Below, piece after piece: positions 34,724 through 42,737 of a stretch of 64,000 nucleotides of DNA; the first letter of the stretch is position 1, and each line of letters begins with the position of its first letter. Source of the DNA: Dyadobacter fanqingshengii (GTDB lineage: Bacteria > Bacteroidota > Bacteroidia > Cytophagales > Spirosomataceae). The DNA lies in contig NZ_CP098806.1 in the NCBI RefSeq assembly GCF_023822005.2, positions 1,612,001 through 1,676,000 on the forward strand, given 5' to 3'. The notes below the pieces were generated by a model. The model did not search any database. It saw only the letters and a program-made list of their open reading frames with translations, and was not told the DNA's origin. Position numbers and translations under genes: made by a program.

Positions 34724-35158
34724 ATGAGAACGATCAACCCCTGGATCAACTTCAATGGAAATGCTGAAGAAGCATTCAATTTTTACAAATCAGTTTTTGG
34801 CGGAGAATTCACAAAAATCATTCGTTTCAAGGACTTAGCAAGCGCTGAATTCCCTGTGCCAGAAAATGAAGCAAATAAAATAATGACCATTGTATTGCCT
34901 TTGGGGAAACACAATGTGTTAATAGCCAATGATGTCCCTGAATTTATGGGACCAGTGAACGAAAACGAAAACAGGTCTAAAATATCAGTTAGTGCAGAGA
35001 GTCGTGAAGAAGCAGAGAAAATCTTTAATGGACTATCAGCAGGTGGAGATGTTGAAGGGCCAATGGACGACAGTCCCTGGGGCACGTACGCTGGAATGTT
35101 CAGGGATAAATATGGAATTGAATGGATTGTTGAGTTTGATCCAAATTATATTGGGTAA
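34724..35158 (+). CDS. PhnB-type VOC (glyoxalase-like) protein
   Basis: A 144-residue VOC-superfamily protein of the PhnB/3-demethylubiquinone-methyltransferase-like group: INPWINFNGNAEEAFNFYKSVFGGEF at the N-terminus and SPWGTYAGMFRDKYGIEWIVEF at the C-terminus. Such proteins form dimers with shared metal sites. In this group the usual metal His is often replaced, and here the WGTYAGMFRDKYGIEW block is intact. The substrate is unknown. It is a single gene just outside the right end of the ApeA-like island. Confidence 0.85.
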   Translation: MRTINPWINFNGNAEEAFNFYKSVFGGEFTKIIRFKDLASAEFPVPENEANKIMTIVLPLGKHNVLIANDVPEFMGPVNENENRSKISVSAESREEAEKIFNGLSAGGDVEGPMDDSPWGTYAGMFRDKYGIEWIVEFDPNYIG

Positions 35159-35222
35159 GTTAACTTTTTAGATTGCGGTTTATCCTTCGTTTGATTTCAT
35201 CGATTTACCGGGCTGTTTTATT

Positions 35223-35600
35223 TCAACTAGCTTTCAACTCCAAACTCGCAATCGTAGTCAGCTCAACCCGCGCTTGCTTCGGTAAACCTGCCACGGCTAT
35301 GCAGGTGCGGGTTGGATAGCGGTCGGTGAAATAAGTTTGGTACACAGCGTTGAGTTCGTCGAAATACCGCATATCCGTAAGGTATACCGTAATGCTAACA
35401 ATATGGCTGAAAGTCAGACTGTGCTCATTGAGTATCGTTTCGATATTCGTAAATACCTGCGTAACCTCGTCCTGGAAGGATGTGGTCACCACCTGGCCAC
35501 CAGCAGAGCCGATTTGACCGGAAATGAACAGGAATCCGTTGGACACCAAAGATTTTGAAATCGGAACTGCCGGTACAGCAGCATTTTCGTTAGTACTCAT
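35223..35600 (-). CDS. RidA-family (YjgF) protein
   Basis: A 125-residue RidA-fold protein: SNGFLFISGQIG near residue 24, EVTQVFTNIETILNEHSLTFSHIVSITVYLTDM, and the C-terminal YPTRTCIAVAGLPKQARVELTTIASL. The Arg of the PTRTCIAVAGLP motif is the residue that contacts the imine/enamine substrate in canonical RidA, so hydrolysis of 2-aminoacrylate or a related intermediate is plausible. The spread of Rid subgroups makes the exact substrate uncertain. It is monocistronic, and the next gene upstream on the strand is a separate EthD-like gene. Confidence 0.88.
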   Translation of the reverse strand: MSTNENAAVPAVPISKSLVSNGFLFISGQIGSAGGQVVTTSFQDEVTQVFTNIETILNEHSLTFSHIVSITVYLTDMRYFDELNAVYQTYFTDRYPTRTCIAVAGLPKQARVELTTIASLELKAS

Positions 35601-35679
35601 GTGACAAATTGTTATGGATATGTTTGCATCTCAGCACCAAGTTATATCCTTTGCATGAAAACAAGTCGACCTCGCTTTC

Positions 35680-36108
35680 TTATTTTACAACTTCACTCAC
35701 CAAAATGACCGGAACAACATTGGTATAATTTGCAAAATCTGCGCGAATTGCATCTCTGTTTGGCGCCACCGCCGCTTGATATTCGCTCAGACTTTTGACA
35801 TAAAATGTGCCAATAGCCAAAAAAGGTAGAGGTTGGTTGGGAATACCACTGGACAGGCCTTTTTCAATGGTGTACTTAACCAAATTTGCTCCTAAATAAC
35901 CCGCTACCATGGGCATATGCTTCGTTTCATAATATTCCATATTGAAGGTTTTGCCCTCCGCAAATGGATACATAACGGATATCTTGATCAGGCCTTTGTC
36001 GGCAACAGCAATGCCTTGCTTCTCAGATTTTACAGATTGATTCTCCTGACTAAATGCAACAAAACAAGGGGCTAAAAGCAGAAATGATAGAATTAATTTA
36101 AACTTCAT
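35680..36108 (-). CDS. Exported EthD-family protein
   Basis: A 142-residue protein with a signal peptide (about residues 1-20, ending FVAFSQ) and an EthD domain: LIKISVMYPFAEGKTFNMEYYETKHMPMVAGYLG, where Y-x-x-x-H-M-P-M is the family hallmark, and later FLAIGTFYVKSLSEYQAAVAPNRDAIRADFANYT. EthD proteins are dimeric ferredoxin-like folds, some of which act in ether or polyketide chemistry. Export of this copy is unusual, and no redox partner is adjacent. Its role is unknown. Confidence 0.75.
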   Translation of the reverse strand: MKFKLILSFLLLAPCFVAFSQENQSVKSEKQGIAVADKGLIKISVMYPFAEGKTFNMEYYETKHMPMVAGYLGANLVKYTIEKGLSSGIPNQPLPFLAIGTFYVKSLSEYQAAVAPNRDAIRADFANYTNVVPVILVSEVVK

Positions 36109-36225
36109 GGCTAGTTAATTTATAAGTTATTAAACATTTAAATTGTTTCGTAATATATAAAATAAATAGGCTCAATTACGGGCAGCATTACGGAAAATTA
36201 TTTGCCCGGATGTTGCGCAAGTGAC

Positions 36226-36762
36226 TTACCTGCGTCGACTTAAAGTGATGGCCCTTTCGATTCGTGGCCGGTTATATCTTTGCAGAAAAATAGGGTATAG
36301 ATTTAGCAATACATTTAATATCAGCAACCACAAAGATTGGATAACCCCAAACTCAAATGCCACAAAAAAATTGAAACCCAAAACGATAATTAAAATAATC
36401 AGATGCCCTAATTCGGATTGTTTGGTTCGGTAATGCAGATGTACAAGTGCATTTGTCTTCTTTTCAATTGGATTGGATTTTTTGTTCAATTTTTCCCAGC
36501 CAACCCAAACCAATAATTTTCGGTAAAAATTTACGCCAAAAGACTCATATATTTTTCCTTTCAGCTCCCATTCCTTTTCGTTAAAATAGGTCGAGGTAAG
36601 TGGGCCTTTTAAGGTTTCGGTAAAGGTGAGCGCGCATGCCATCAGCAAGAAGTTGAGGGACCATGCAAATGCGAAACCCTGCATCCCAATAAAATGAATT
36701 AATGCGTATACTAAGGCAATGGTAACGATTGGAATAAGAATTAAAATAAAGGCTCTTCTCAT
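36226..36762 (-). CDS. CrtO-like acyltransferase family membrane protein
   Basis: A 178-residue membrane protein with helices near residues 5-25, 30-48, 118-137 and 140-160. The text FGVNFYRKLLVWVGWEKLNKKSNPI, LVHLHYRTKQSELGHLIILI and YPIFLQRYNRPRIERAI resembles the glycosyl-diaponeurosporenoate acyltransferase (CrtO) family, in which the YNR-R end is conserved. It could acylate a lipid or glycolipid, but no carotenoid genes are present nearby, so another substrate is likely. Homology is judged by eye. Confidence 0.5.
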   Translation of the reverse strand: MRRAFILILIPIVTIALVYALIHFIGMQGFAFAWSLNFLLMACALTFTETLKGPLTSTYFNEKEWELKGKIYESFGVNFYRKLLVWVGWEKLNKKSNPIEKKTNALVHLHYRTKQSELGHLIILIIVLGFNFFVAFEFGVIQSLWLLILNVLLNLYPIFLQRYNRPRIERAITLSRRR

Positions 36763-36895
36763 CGGTTATTTGTCTGTGACTTCCTGCGCAATAAATTATA
36801 AACCATTTCAACAACTCCACCCAGGGCGGACGGGATAAAGATAATAGTTAAGAAATTCTTAAATTGACTCTGACATTCAAACATAAACCTTTGTT

Positions 36896-38224
36896 ATGAC
36901 AAAATCTTGTCTGCTTTTCTTACACCTCTTCCTTATCTCCTTTCTTTCCTTTTCACAGACGGGGAAATCCGTTACTTTCCCGGATGGAACAAAAATACCG
37001 GCCTGGTTTTCAGACAGTTCGAAAATCAGGTTGGAGGATTTGGGCAAACAATTCGTCATTACAAAACACGGGGCTTCAAGCGATAGTAATGTCGTGCAAA
37101 CGGCCGTTATCCAAAAAATTATCGATCTCGCACATCAGCAAGGCGGCGGTGTGATCGTCATTCCGAAAGGCACATTTCTCAGCGGCGCATTGTTTTTTAA
37201 ACCAAAAACCCATTTATACGTTTCCGAGGGCGCAACATTAAAAGGCTCCGACAAGATAGCCGATTACCCGAGTATGGCGTCGAGAATGGAAGGGCAAAAC
37301 CTGGATTATTTTCCTGCGCTCGTGAATGCGTATGGCGTTAACGGTTTCACAATTTCCGGCAAAGGCGTGATTGACGGAAACGGGCTGAATTACTGGAAAG
37401 CATTCTGGCAAAGAAGAAAAGAAAACCCGAATTGCACCAACCTCGAAGTTTCGCGTCCACGACTGGTTTTCATTTGGAAAAGCAATGATGTGCAGGTCCA
37501 GGATGTACGGTTGCAAAACTCCGGCTTTTGGACAAGTCACTATTATCAATGCAATAACATTAAAATCCTGAATGTGCGCATTACCGCGCCACACGAGCCC
37601 ATCAAAGCGCCCAGCACGGACGCGATCGACCTGGATGTTTGTAATAATGTGTTGATAAAAGGCTGCTATCTGGCTGTAAATGACGATGCAATCGCTTTAA
37701 AGGGTGGAAAAGGGCCTTATGCAGATACGGATAAAGGCAATGGCGCAAATACAAATGTGATCATCGAAGACAGCGAATTCGGGTTTTGCCATGCCGCACT
37801 AACCTGCGGCAGCGAAGCCATTCACAACAAAAACATCGTCATGCGTAACTGCCACATTACCAACGCAATGCGTGTGCTTTGGCTTAAAATGAGACCGGAT
37901 ACACCGCAAAAATACGAGTTCGTCAGCGTGGAAAACATTGCCGGTTACGCATATAGTTTGATTTATGTAAAGCCTTGGAAGCAGTTTTTTGATTTGAAAG
38001 GGAGAAAAGACGTGCCCCTATCCTACTGTGACAACATTAGTCTAAAAAACATTACCCTGAAATGCGAAGTGTTTTTCGACGTCAGCCCCGGTGACTATGA
38101 TAAGTTGTCGAGATTCAATTTTGAGGATTTGAATATAACTGCCAAAAATGCAGCCTACGACAAGAGCGTGGTGCAGGATTTCAAGCTGACCAATGTGAAG
38201 GTGAATGAAAAGTTGATTCATTAA
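36896..38224 (+). CDS. Exported glycoside hydrolase, family GH28-like
   Basis: The 442-residue protein has a signal peptide (about residues 1-20) and the right-handed beta-helix signature of GH28 polygalacturonases: FTISGKGVIDGNGLNYWKAFWQRR, APSTDAIDLDVCNNVLIKGCYLAVNDDAIALKGGKG, where DDAIALK corresponds to the catalytic DD block. After it come ALTCGSEAIHNKNIVMRNC and MRVLWLKMRPD. The classical GHG motif reads CGSE here, and the usual NTDG reads STDA, so the substrate may differ from plain polygalacturonate (for example rhamnogalacturonan oligomers). It is the first gene of a sugar-acid oriented stretch and lacks a T9SS signal. Confidence 0.82.
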   Translation: MTKSCLLFLHLFLISFLSFSQTGKSVTFPDGTKIPAWFSDSSKIRLEDLGKQFVITKHGASSDSNVVQTAVIQKIIDLAHQQGGGVIVIPKGTFLSGALFFKPKTHLYVSEGATLKGSDKIADYPSMASRMEGQNLDYFPALVNAYGVNGFTISGKGVIDGNGLNYWKAFWQRRKENPNCTNLEVSRPRLVFIWKSNDVQVQDVRLQNSGFWTSHYYQCNNIKILNVRITAPHEPIKAPSTDAIDLDVCNNVLIKGCYLAVNDDAIALKGGKGPYADTDKGNGANTNVIIEDSEFGFCHAALTCGSEAIHNKNIVMRNCHITNAMRVLWLKMRPDTPQKYEFVSVENIAGYAYSLIYVKPWKQFFDLKGRKDVPLSYCDNISLKNITLKCEVFFDVSPGDYDKLSRFNFEDLNITAKNAAYDKSVVQDFKLTNVKVNEKLIH

Positions 38225-38381
38225 TGACTAAACTCAAATCAACCCGGTTTGAGATGAACGTGCGTTGGCGGGCCGCAAGTCGCTGAACGCTAGCAGTAAT
38301 GTAAGTACGCAGATCAAATCGCCAAATGATAACCCGGGAACACATTATGCATGAGGCCCCAGGTTATCTGGCATTTCCATC

Positions 38382-40655
38382 CTAAATAGACGCCTTGGCA
38401 ACCGGGGCGCAAAGCGGAATTTCATGATGTGATTTGTCTTTGAACGTAAGCTTTTTAAGCATTACTTTCTCCACTTTGTTACTCCCTTCCTTAACCTTAA
38501 TGAATTGGTTTACAGCCACATTTTGAATTTTCTGAATGTGCCCGCTCCCGTTCCACTTTATTTCTATTTCATCAATTTGCGTAGCTGTTCCCAACCCGAT
38601 TTCTCGTTTGAAGGGAGCCGATCCAAAACTGCCGCCGGAATTCACGTCGCGATAAATATAGCGCGTTACGCCGTCCTCGCGGATTGTGATTTTCAACCTG
38701 CTGCCAATAGCCGCTTTGTTGGCCGCCATTCCTTCCAGATCGATGGAAACCCAGTTGTTGTTACCTTGTCCGGGATTCAGGAAAAAGGAATTCTGGTATG
38801 CGTCGCCAAGATACGCGCCGCCCATTTCAATGTAAATGTCCTGGTCGCCATCATTATCCATATCCCCGAATCCTACGCCATGCCCTTTTTGCAGGCTTCC
38901 CACCTTCGCCGACGAGGTCACATCCGCGAATGATTTGCCACCCATATTTTTGAACATTTTGTTGGGTATCAATGATTTGTAACTCGGGTTTCCGGTTCCC
39001 AGGAAAATATCCAGGAAGCCATCATTATCAATGTCGCCAAAGCTTCCACCCATGCCGAAGGCCGTTTTATCCAGTCCCAAGTCCCTGGTAACGTTGCTGA
39101 ATGTGCCATTGTGGTTGTTTTTGTAAACCACCGGCTGACCGTGATATTCAGGAGAAACGCTAAGTTGCTCGGCAGCAGCATAATAACTCAAATTATACTG
39201 CATGGTGTAGTCGCCGCAGAGAATGTCCAGCCAGCCATCGTTGTCGTAATCGAAAAACCAGGTTGTAAAACTTCTGTTATGGTCCTTGTCCAGCGCCGCT
39301 TTTTGCGTTACATCTTCGAACACAACATGACCTGGCTTAGCGCCCGTTACGCCTTTATTCCTGAGTAAAATTCTGTTTCCACTGAGCGTAGATAAAAAGA
39401 TGTCATTCCAGCCATCATTATCAAAATCCCCGGAAGTCACACCCTTTACAAAAGCCGCGATCCCACAGTTAGCCAGGTTGGCCACCTCCGTAAAAGTGCC
39501 GTTTTTGTTGTTCAGGTAAAGTTCGCAGGGGTGATGGTTCGCCCCAATGCTGGTTTCGTTTCCGATAAAAACATCCACCCAGCCATCATTATTGAAGTCG
39601 TTCCAGGTTGCGGTTTGCGTGGGATGGAAGGATAGCAAGCCACTGTCAATGGTAACATCGGTGAATGTGCCGTCCCCGTTGTTCTTCAAAAGTGAGTTGG
39701 GCTGCTCGCCAAATGTGTTGCTGAGCCACCCGCCTCGCATCACAAATACATCTTTGAAACCGTCATTGTTGAAATCAGTCTGCATGACCTGCAAACCGCC
39801 GGTAAAACGGTCGAGTCCTGAAATGGCCGATTTGTCTTCAAACGAACCATCGCCCTTATTTTTGAAATAATGCATGGACTCACCCAAATCCCAGCTCGAC
39901 ATGATCAGGTCAAGATATCCGTCGTTGTCGAAATCCTCAATGATAGTCCCGCCCGCCATGTTTTTGACATCCAGTCCGAGATCCGGGGCAATGTCCTGAA
40001 AGGCGTTCACGCTGGTTTCATCGGCCTTATCGAGGTTCGGGATCAACATTTTTCTGGGAACACTCTCGGGATATTTACCCAATGTCATATATGCAACATT
40101 AAGCAGCCAGCGCGCTTCCAGGTCATCCGGCTTTTCGGCCAGCAACCTTTTATAAATGTCCACAGTGCCTTTTGAACCACTTATATCCCGGTGAACGCCC
40201 CCATTCCTGATCGGCAGAATACACGCGTCAATGGAATGGTTGGTAATGCAGTTGGCTTGCTCGCCGAGCCGGAGATAGGCAACCGCCAGGTCATCTTTGA
40301 TCCTTCTTGATATGCCGATTTGCTGATAAATCGGATTTTGATTCCGTTCCAACCTTTTCAGGATGCTGATCGCCTCCTCAACTTTTCCGATTTGAACCAA
40401 AACGGTGGCTTTAAAATGGTTGAGCTTAAAAAGCTGCCCCTGTTCCGCTTCAGGAGTTTCCCTGATACTCGAATCCAGATATGCGAGCTGTGCCTCGGGG
40501 CTGAAATCATTTTGGTAATGAAAAACCCTGGCTTTACTTTCCTGCAACAATTGAAGCATTTTCTCTTCGGACGAAGGCTTTTTGCAAACGCTCATTGCCA
40601 TTATCCCTACGGCTACTATTGCTGATAGTATTATTTTTGGTCTGATGTTCATCAT
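38382..40655 (-). CDS. CRTAC1-like lipoprotein with TPR and FG-GAP repeats
   Basis: A 757-residue lipoprotein (Cys24 in AMSVC). Residues 30-210 are TPR-like helices, and residues 225-620 contain about eight FG-GAP/VCBS repeats with calcium loops (FDNDGYLDLIMS, FNNDGFKDVFVM, FNNDGWVDVFIG, FDNDGWNDIFLS, YDNDGWLDILCG, IDNDGFLDIFLG, MDNDGDQDIYIE). The last 130 residues match the ASPIC/UnbV domain (NNWVSIDLEGMAANKAAIGSRLKITI...EIKWNGSGHIQKIQNVAVNQFIKV). These large beta-propeller proteins act outside the inner membrane; the ligand is unknown. A TPR extension on a CRTAC1 protein is a frequent Bacteroidota arrangement. Confidence 0.9.
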   Translation of the reverse strand: MMNIRPKIILSAIVAVGIMAMSVCKKPSSEEKMLQLLQESKARVFHYQNDFSPEAQLAYLDSSIRETPEAEQGQLFKLNHFKATVLVQIGKVEEAISILKRLERNQNPIYQQIGISRRIKDDLAVAYLRLGEQANCITNHSIDACILPIRNGGVHRDISGSKGTVDIYKRLLAEKPDDLEARWLLNVAYMTLGKYPESVPRKMLIPNLDKADETSVNAFQDIAPDLGLDVKNMAGGTIIEDFDNDGYLDLIMSSWDLGESMHYFKNKGDGSFEDKSAISGLDRFTGGLQVMQTDFNNDGFKDVFVMRGGWLSNTFGEQPNSLLKNNGDGTFTDVTIDSGLLSFHPTQTATWNDFNNDGWVDVFIGNETSIGANHHPCELYLNNKNGTFTEVANLANCGIAAFVKGVTSGDFDNDGWNDIFLSTLSGNRILLRNKGVTGAKPGHVVFEDVTQKAALDKDHNRSFTTWFFDYDNDGWLDILCGDYTMQYNLSYYAAAEQLSVSPEYHGQPVVYKNNHNGTFSNVTRDLGLDKTAFGMGGSFGDIDNDGFLDIFLGTGNPSYKSLIPNKMFKNMGGKSFADVTSSAKVGSLQKGHGVGFGDMDNDGDQDIYIEMGGAYLGDAYQNSFFLNPGQGNNNWVSIDLEGMAANKAAIGSRLKITIREDGVTRYIYRDVNSGGSFGSAPFKREIGLGTATQIDEIEIKWNGSGHIQKIQNVAVNQFIKVKEGSNKVEKVMLKKLTFKDKSHHEIPLCAPVAKASI

Positions 40656-40690
40656 AACTTGTTTGAAAGAGATTTTGGATCGAACCCGCG

Positions 40691-41251
40691 TTAATCGTAA
40701 GGTTCGTATGGTGAATCGCCGGAGTATCCTTTCTTTACAATGTTCTCGGCGCGCGATTTATAGATCGCGGGGTTCGTTGGCGCTGTGGTTGCCAATCCGT
40801 CGACGTAGCGGTTGAACATGCAGAATGCGGCGGATATGAGCACAGTGTCGTGAATGTCGCGGTCGTCCGCGCCCGCCTCTTTTGCGGCTAGTATTTGCGC
40901 TTCGGTCACATATTTTCCGCCTTTCTGGACGCTGCCGGCAATGGTTAGCAGCGCCTTCATTTTGTCGGATAATGTGCTTTCACGGTAATTGGTCTTCACA
41001 CTTTGCATAAATGACCAATCCTCGTCGTCATAGTAAGCGCTCGCAACGGCCCCATGGATCGTCTGGCAGAAAAAGCAGTCATTTTGCGCAGAAACGTAGG
41101 CACCGATCAGTTCACGTTCTCCACGGCTCAGCCCTTCGTCCGCGAGCAAAAGCGCATTCGCCAGCGCATTAAGCGGTTCAGCCGTTTTCGGACTGAATTT
41201 CATGGGTCCCAGAATGCCCGGAACACCATCTTCTAATTTTATATGAGGCAT
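40691..41251 (-). CDS. AhpD-like carboxymuconolactone decarboxylase family protein
   Basis: A 186-residue all-helical protein with the CMD/AhpD active site: Cys59-x-x-Cys62 and His66 in SAQNDCFFCQTIHGA, followed by the helix VKTNYRESTLSDKMKALLTIAGSVQKGGKYVTEAQILAAKEAGADDRDIHDTVLISAAFCMFNRYVDGLAT. Members act as peroxidase-related disulfide reductases. The gene starts 440 bp after a signal-peptide gene on the same strand and ends 36 bp from the start of the CRTAC1-like gene, so the two may form one transcript. Confidence 0.85.
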   Translation of the reverse strand: MPHIKLEDGVPGILGPMKFSPKTAEPLNALANALLLADEGLSRGERELIGAYVSAQNDCFFCQTIHGAVASAYYDDEDWSFMQSVKTNYRESTLSDKMKALLTIAGSVQKGGKYVTEAQILAAKEAGADDRDIHDTVLISAAFCMFNRYVDGLATTAPTNPAIYKSRAENIVKKGYSGDSPYEPYD

Positions 41252-41354
41252 TGTTTGAAAATTATCGTGCTTAGTACTTTTTTGATTTTGGGTAAATAAA
41301 ATACAGACATACGCACGGCTACTAACCGTGTTACGTCAATCAATCAATAAAGTT

Positions 41355-41906
41355 TTAAGCGGCTTCCGGAGGAGAATATGGAGGCGTGAGCAGCGAGGAA
41401 AGAAGTTTGAAACTCAGTGTAGGATACTGGTTTTCAAATGATAATTCTGTAAAATGAACATTAGCGCCAACCAGATCGGCATGAGCGGGCAGATAGATTT
41501 TTATGAGATCATTAAGCAGTTTAATTGTCTTACTGCGCGGTGATTCCGATGTTCCGGCCGGAAATTCGTGGACTTGCTGAACCATATGTGAAAGCTCCGC
41601 AAAACGCTGGTGCGCAGATGCATCAGGCGTGAGCGTCACGAATAACGTGTCGTTTTCATGCACGTATTGGGTTACATTATAAAATCCGTCGGCAATGCGC
41701 AGCAAATGGTTTTCTACATCGTCCAGTTCTAACGGAGCTGCATATGGGATTGAAGGCAGCGGAATTTTAATAGTCTGCGTTTCCGTGCTTTGAATGTGGA
41801 TCGAGGCGTTTTTATAGCCGCTGTCGAAGCATAACACAGTCAATGAAAGGCCCAGCATATTGCAGAGCAGCAGTACGAGCAAAATAATGCAGGCAGCAGT
41901 TTTCAT
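41355..41906 (-). CDS. Single-pass membrane or exported protein, unknown function
   Basis: A 183-residue protein with an N-terminal hydrophobic segment (residues 5-26, CIILLVLLLCNMLGLSLTVLCF) that is a signal anchor or signal peptide. The mature part is of mixed alpha/beta composition with EDTLFVTLTPDASAHQRFAELSHMVQQVH in the middle and a Pro-rich C-terminus. No family is recognised. The region between it and the next gene upstream holds no other gene. Confidence 0.55.
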   Translation of the reverse strand: MKTAACIILLVLLLCNMLGLSLTVLCFDSGYKNASIHIQSTETQTIKIPLPSIPYAAPLELDDVENHLLRIADGFYNVTQYVHENDTLFVTLTPDASAHQRFAELSHMVQQVHEFPAGTSESPRSKTIKLLNDLIKIYLPAHADLVGANVHFTELSFENQYPTLSFKLLSSLLTPPYSPPEAA

Positions 41907-42015
41907 CGAAATGGATTAGAATTCCTAAACATACTGCAAAAAATTCAATTCTTAATGTGTTAAGTAAAGATAAGTTGACTTGTTAAACCTTGTCAATTGA
42001 AGGAGATTTCATATC

Positions 42016-42049
42016 AAAGTTCCAAATTACGGAACTTTCAATACATTTG
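42016..42049 (+). promoter_or_regulatory. HigBA operator and -7 promoter element
   Basis: AAAGTTCC (42016-42023) and its exact complement GGAACTTT (42031-42038) form an operator-like repeat with a 7-base spacer. TACATTTG at 42042-42049 matches the Bacteroidota -7 consensus TAnnTTTG. Transcription would start near 42055, only a base or two before the HigB ATG at 42057, so the mRNA would be nearly leaderless. A good -33 TTG is not present. Confidence 0.55.
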
Positions 42050-42056
42050 TGTCCTT

Positions 42057-42359
42057 ATGAGAATAGTTGCAAAAGGCACTTTGAAAGAATTCTGGGAGAC
42101 GCACACAGATGCTAAAACTGGCTTGTTAAGCTGGTACGAAAAAATGAATAGTCATGATTACAGCACACCTCAGGAAGTTATTGCGGATTTCAAGGGTGCC
42201 GACTATGTTGGCAATGAAAGGGTCGTTTTTAACATCGCACGAAATAAATATAGATTGATCGTTTCTTTCAATTACCAGTTTAAAGCGTGTTGGATCAAGT
42301 TTGTTGGCACACATAAAGATTACGACCGGATAGACGCCAAGACTATTGAACATATTTAA
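42057..42359 (+). CDS. higB: HigB-family mRNA interferase toxin
   Basis: A 100-residue RelE-fold toxin that cleaves mRNA at the ribosome. The signature KGTLKEFWETHTDAKTGLLSWYEKM, VFNIARNKYRLIVSFNYQ and IKFVGTHKDYDRID matches the HigB family, and the Trp-Tyr pair (LLSWYEKM) that is broken by the stop in the copy at 13774 is intact here. The start MRIVAKG at 42057 was chosen because an earlier ATG at 41997 would lie upstream of the promoter element. The antitoxin gene follows after 10 bp. Confidence 0.9.
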   Translation: MRIVAKGTLKEFWETHTDAKTGLLSWYEKMNSHDYSTPQEVIADFKGADYVGNERVVFNIARNKYRLIVSFNYQFKACWIKFVGTHKDYDRIDAKTIEHI

Positions 42360-42369
42360 AATCCAGGCA

Positions 42370-42729
42370 ATGAAAAATTACACGATTAAGCCGCTCAAAA
42401 GCGCCGCCGACCATCAGGAAGCTCTTGATAAATTGCAAGAAGTATGGCAAGCCAAGCCCAATACACCCGAAGGTGACCGATTGGAATTGCTATTAATGGT
42501 CATAGAGAAATACGAAGACGAGCATCACAAAATGCCCGAACTAGATCCTGTGGAAGCCATTAAATACAAAATGGAAGAAGATGGTTTAAGTCAAAAGGAT
42601 TTGATCAGATATTTTGGAACAAAATCGAGGGTTTCCGAAGTATTGGGCAGAAAAAAGCCACTGACCTTAAAAATGATAAAGTCATTGTATCACGATTTTG
42701 GAATTCCTGCCAAGACGCTTTTGATATAG
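42370..42729 (+). CDS. higA: HigA-family antitoxin, XRE-type HTH
   Basis: A 119-residue antitoxin beginning MKNYTIKPL, 10 bp after the toxin stop (an earlier in-frame ATG at 42346 overlaps the toxin and is less likely). Its N-terminal helical region has DHQEALDKLQEVWQAK and LMVIEKYEDEHHKMPELDPVEAIKYKMEE. The C-terminal HTH reads DGLSQKDLIRYFGTKSRVSEVLGRKKPLTLKMIKSLYHDFGIPA. It should bind the palindrome at 42016-42038 and repress the operon. It resembles the antitoxin at 14090-14470. Confidence 0.9.
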   Translation: MKNYTIKPLKSAADHQEALDKLQEVWQAKPNTPEGDRLELLLMVIEKYEDEHHKMPELDPVEAIKYKMEEDGLSQKDLIRYFGTKSRVSEVLGRKKPLTLKMIKSLYHDFGIPAKTLLI

Positions 42730-42737
42730 TTGAATCA

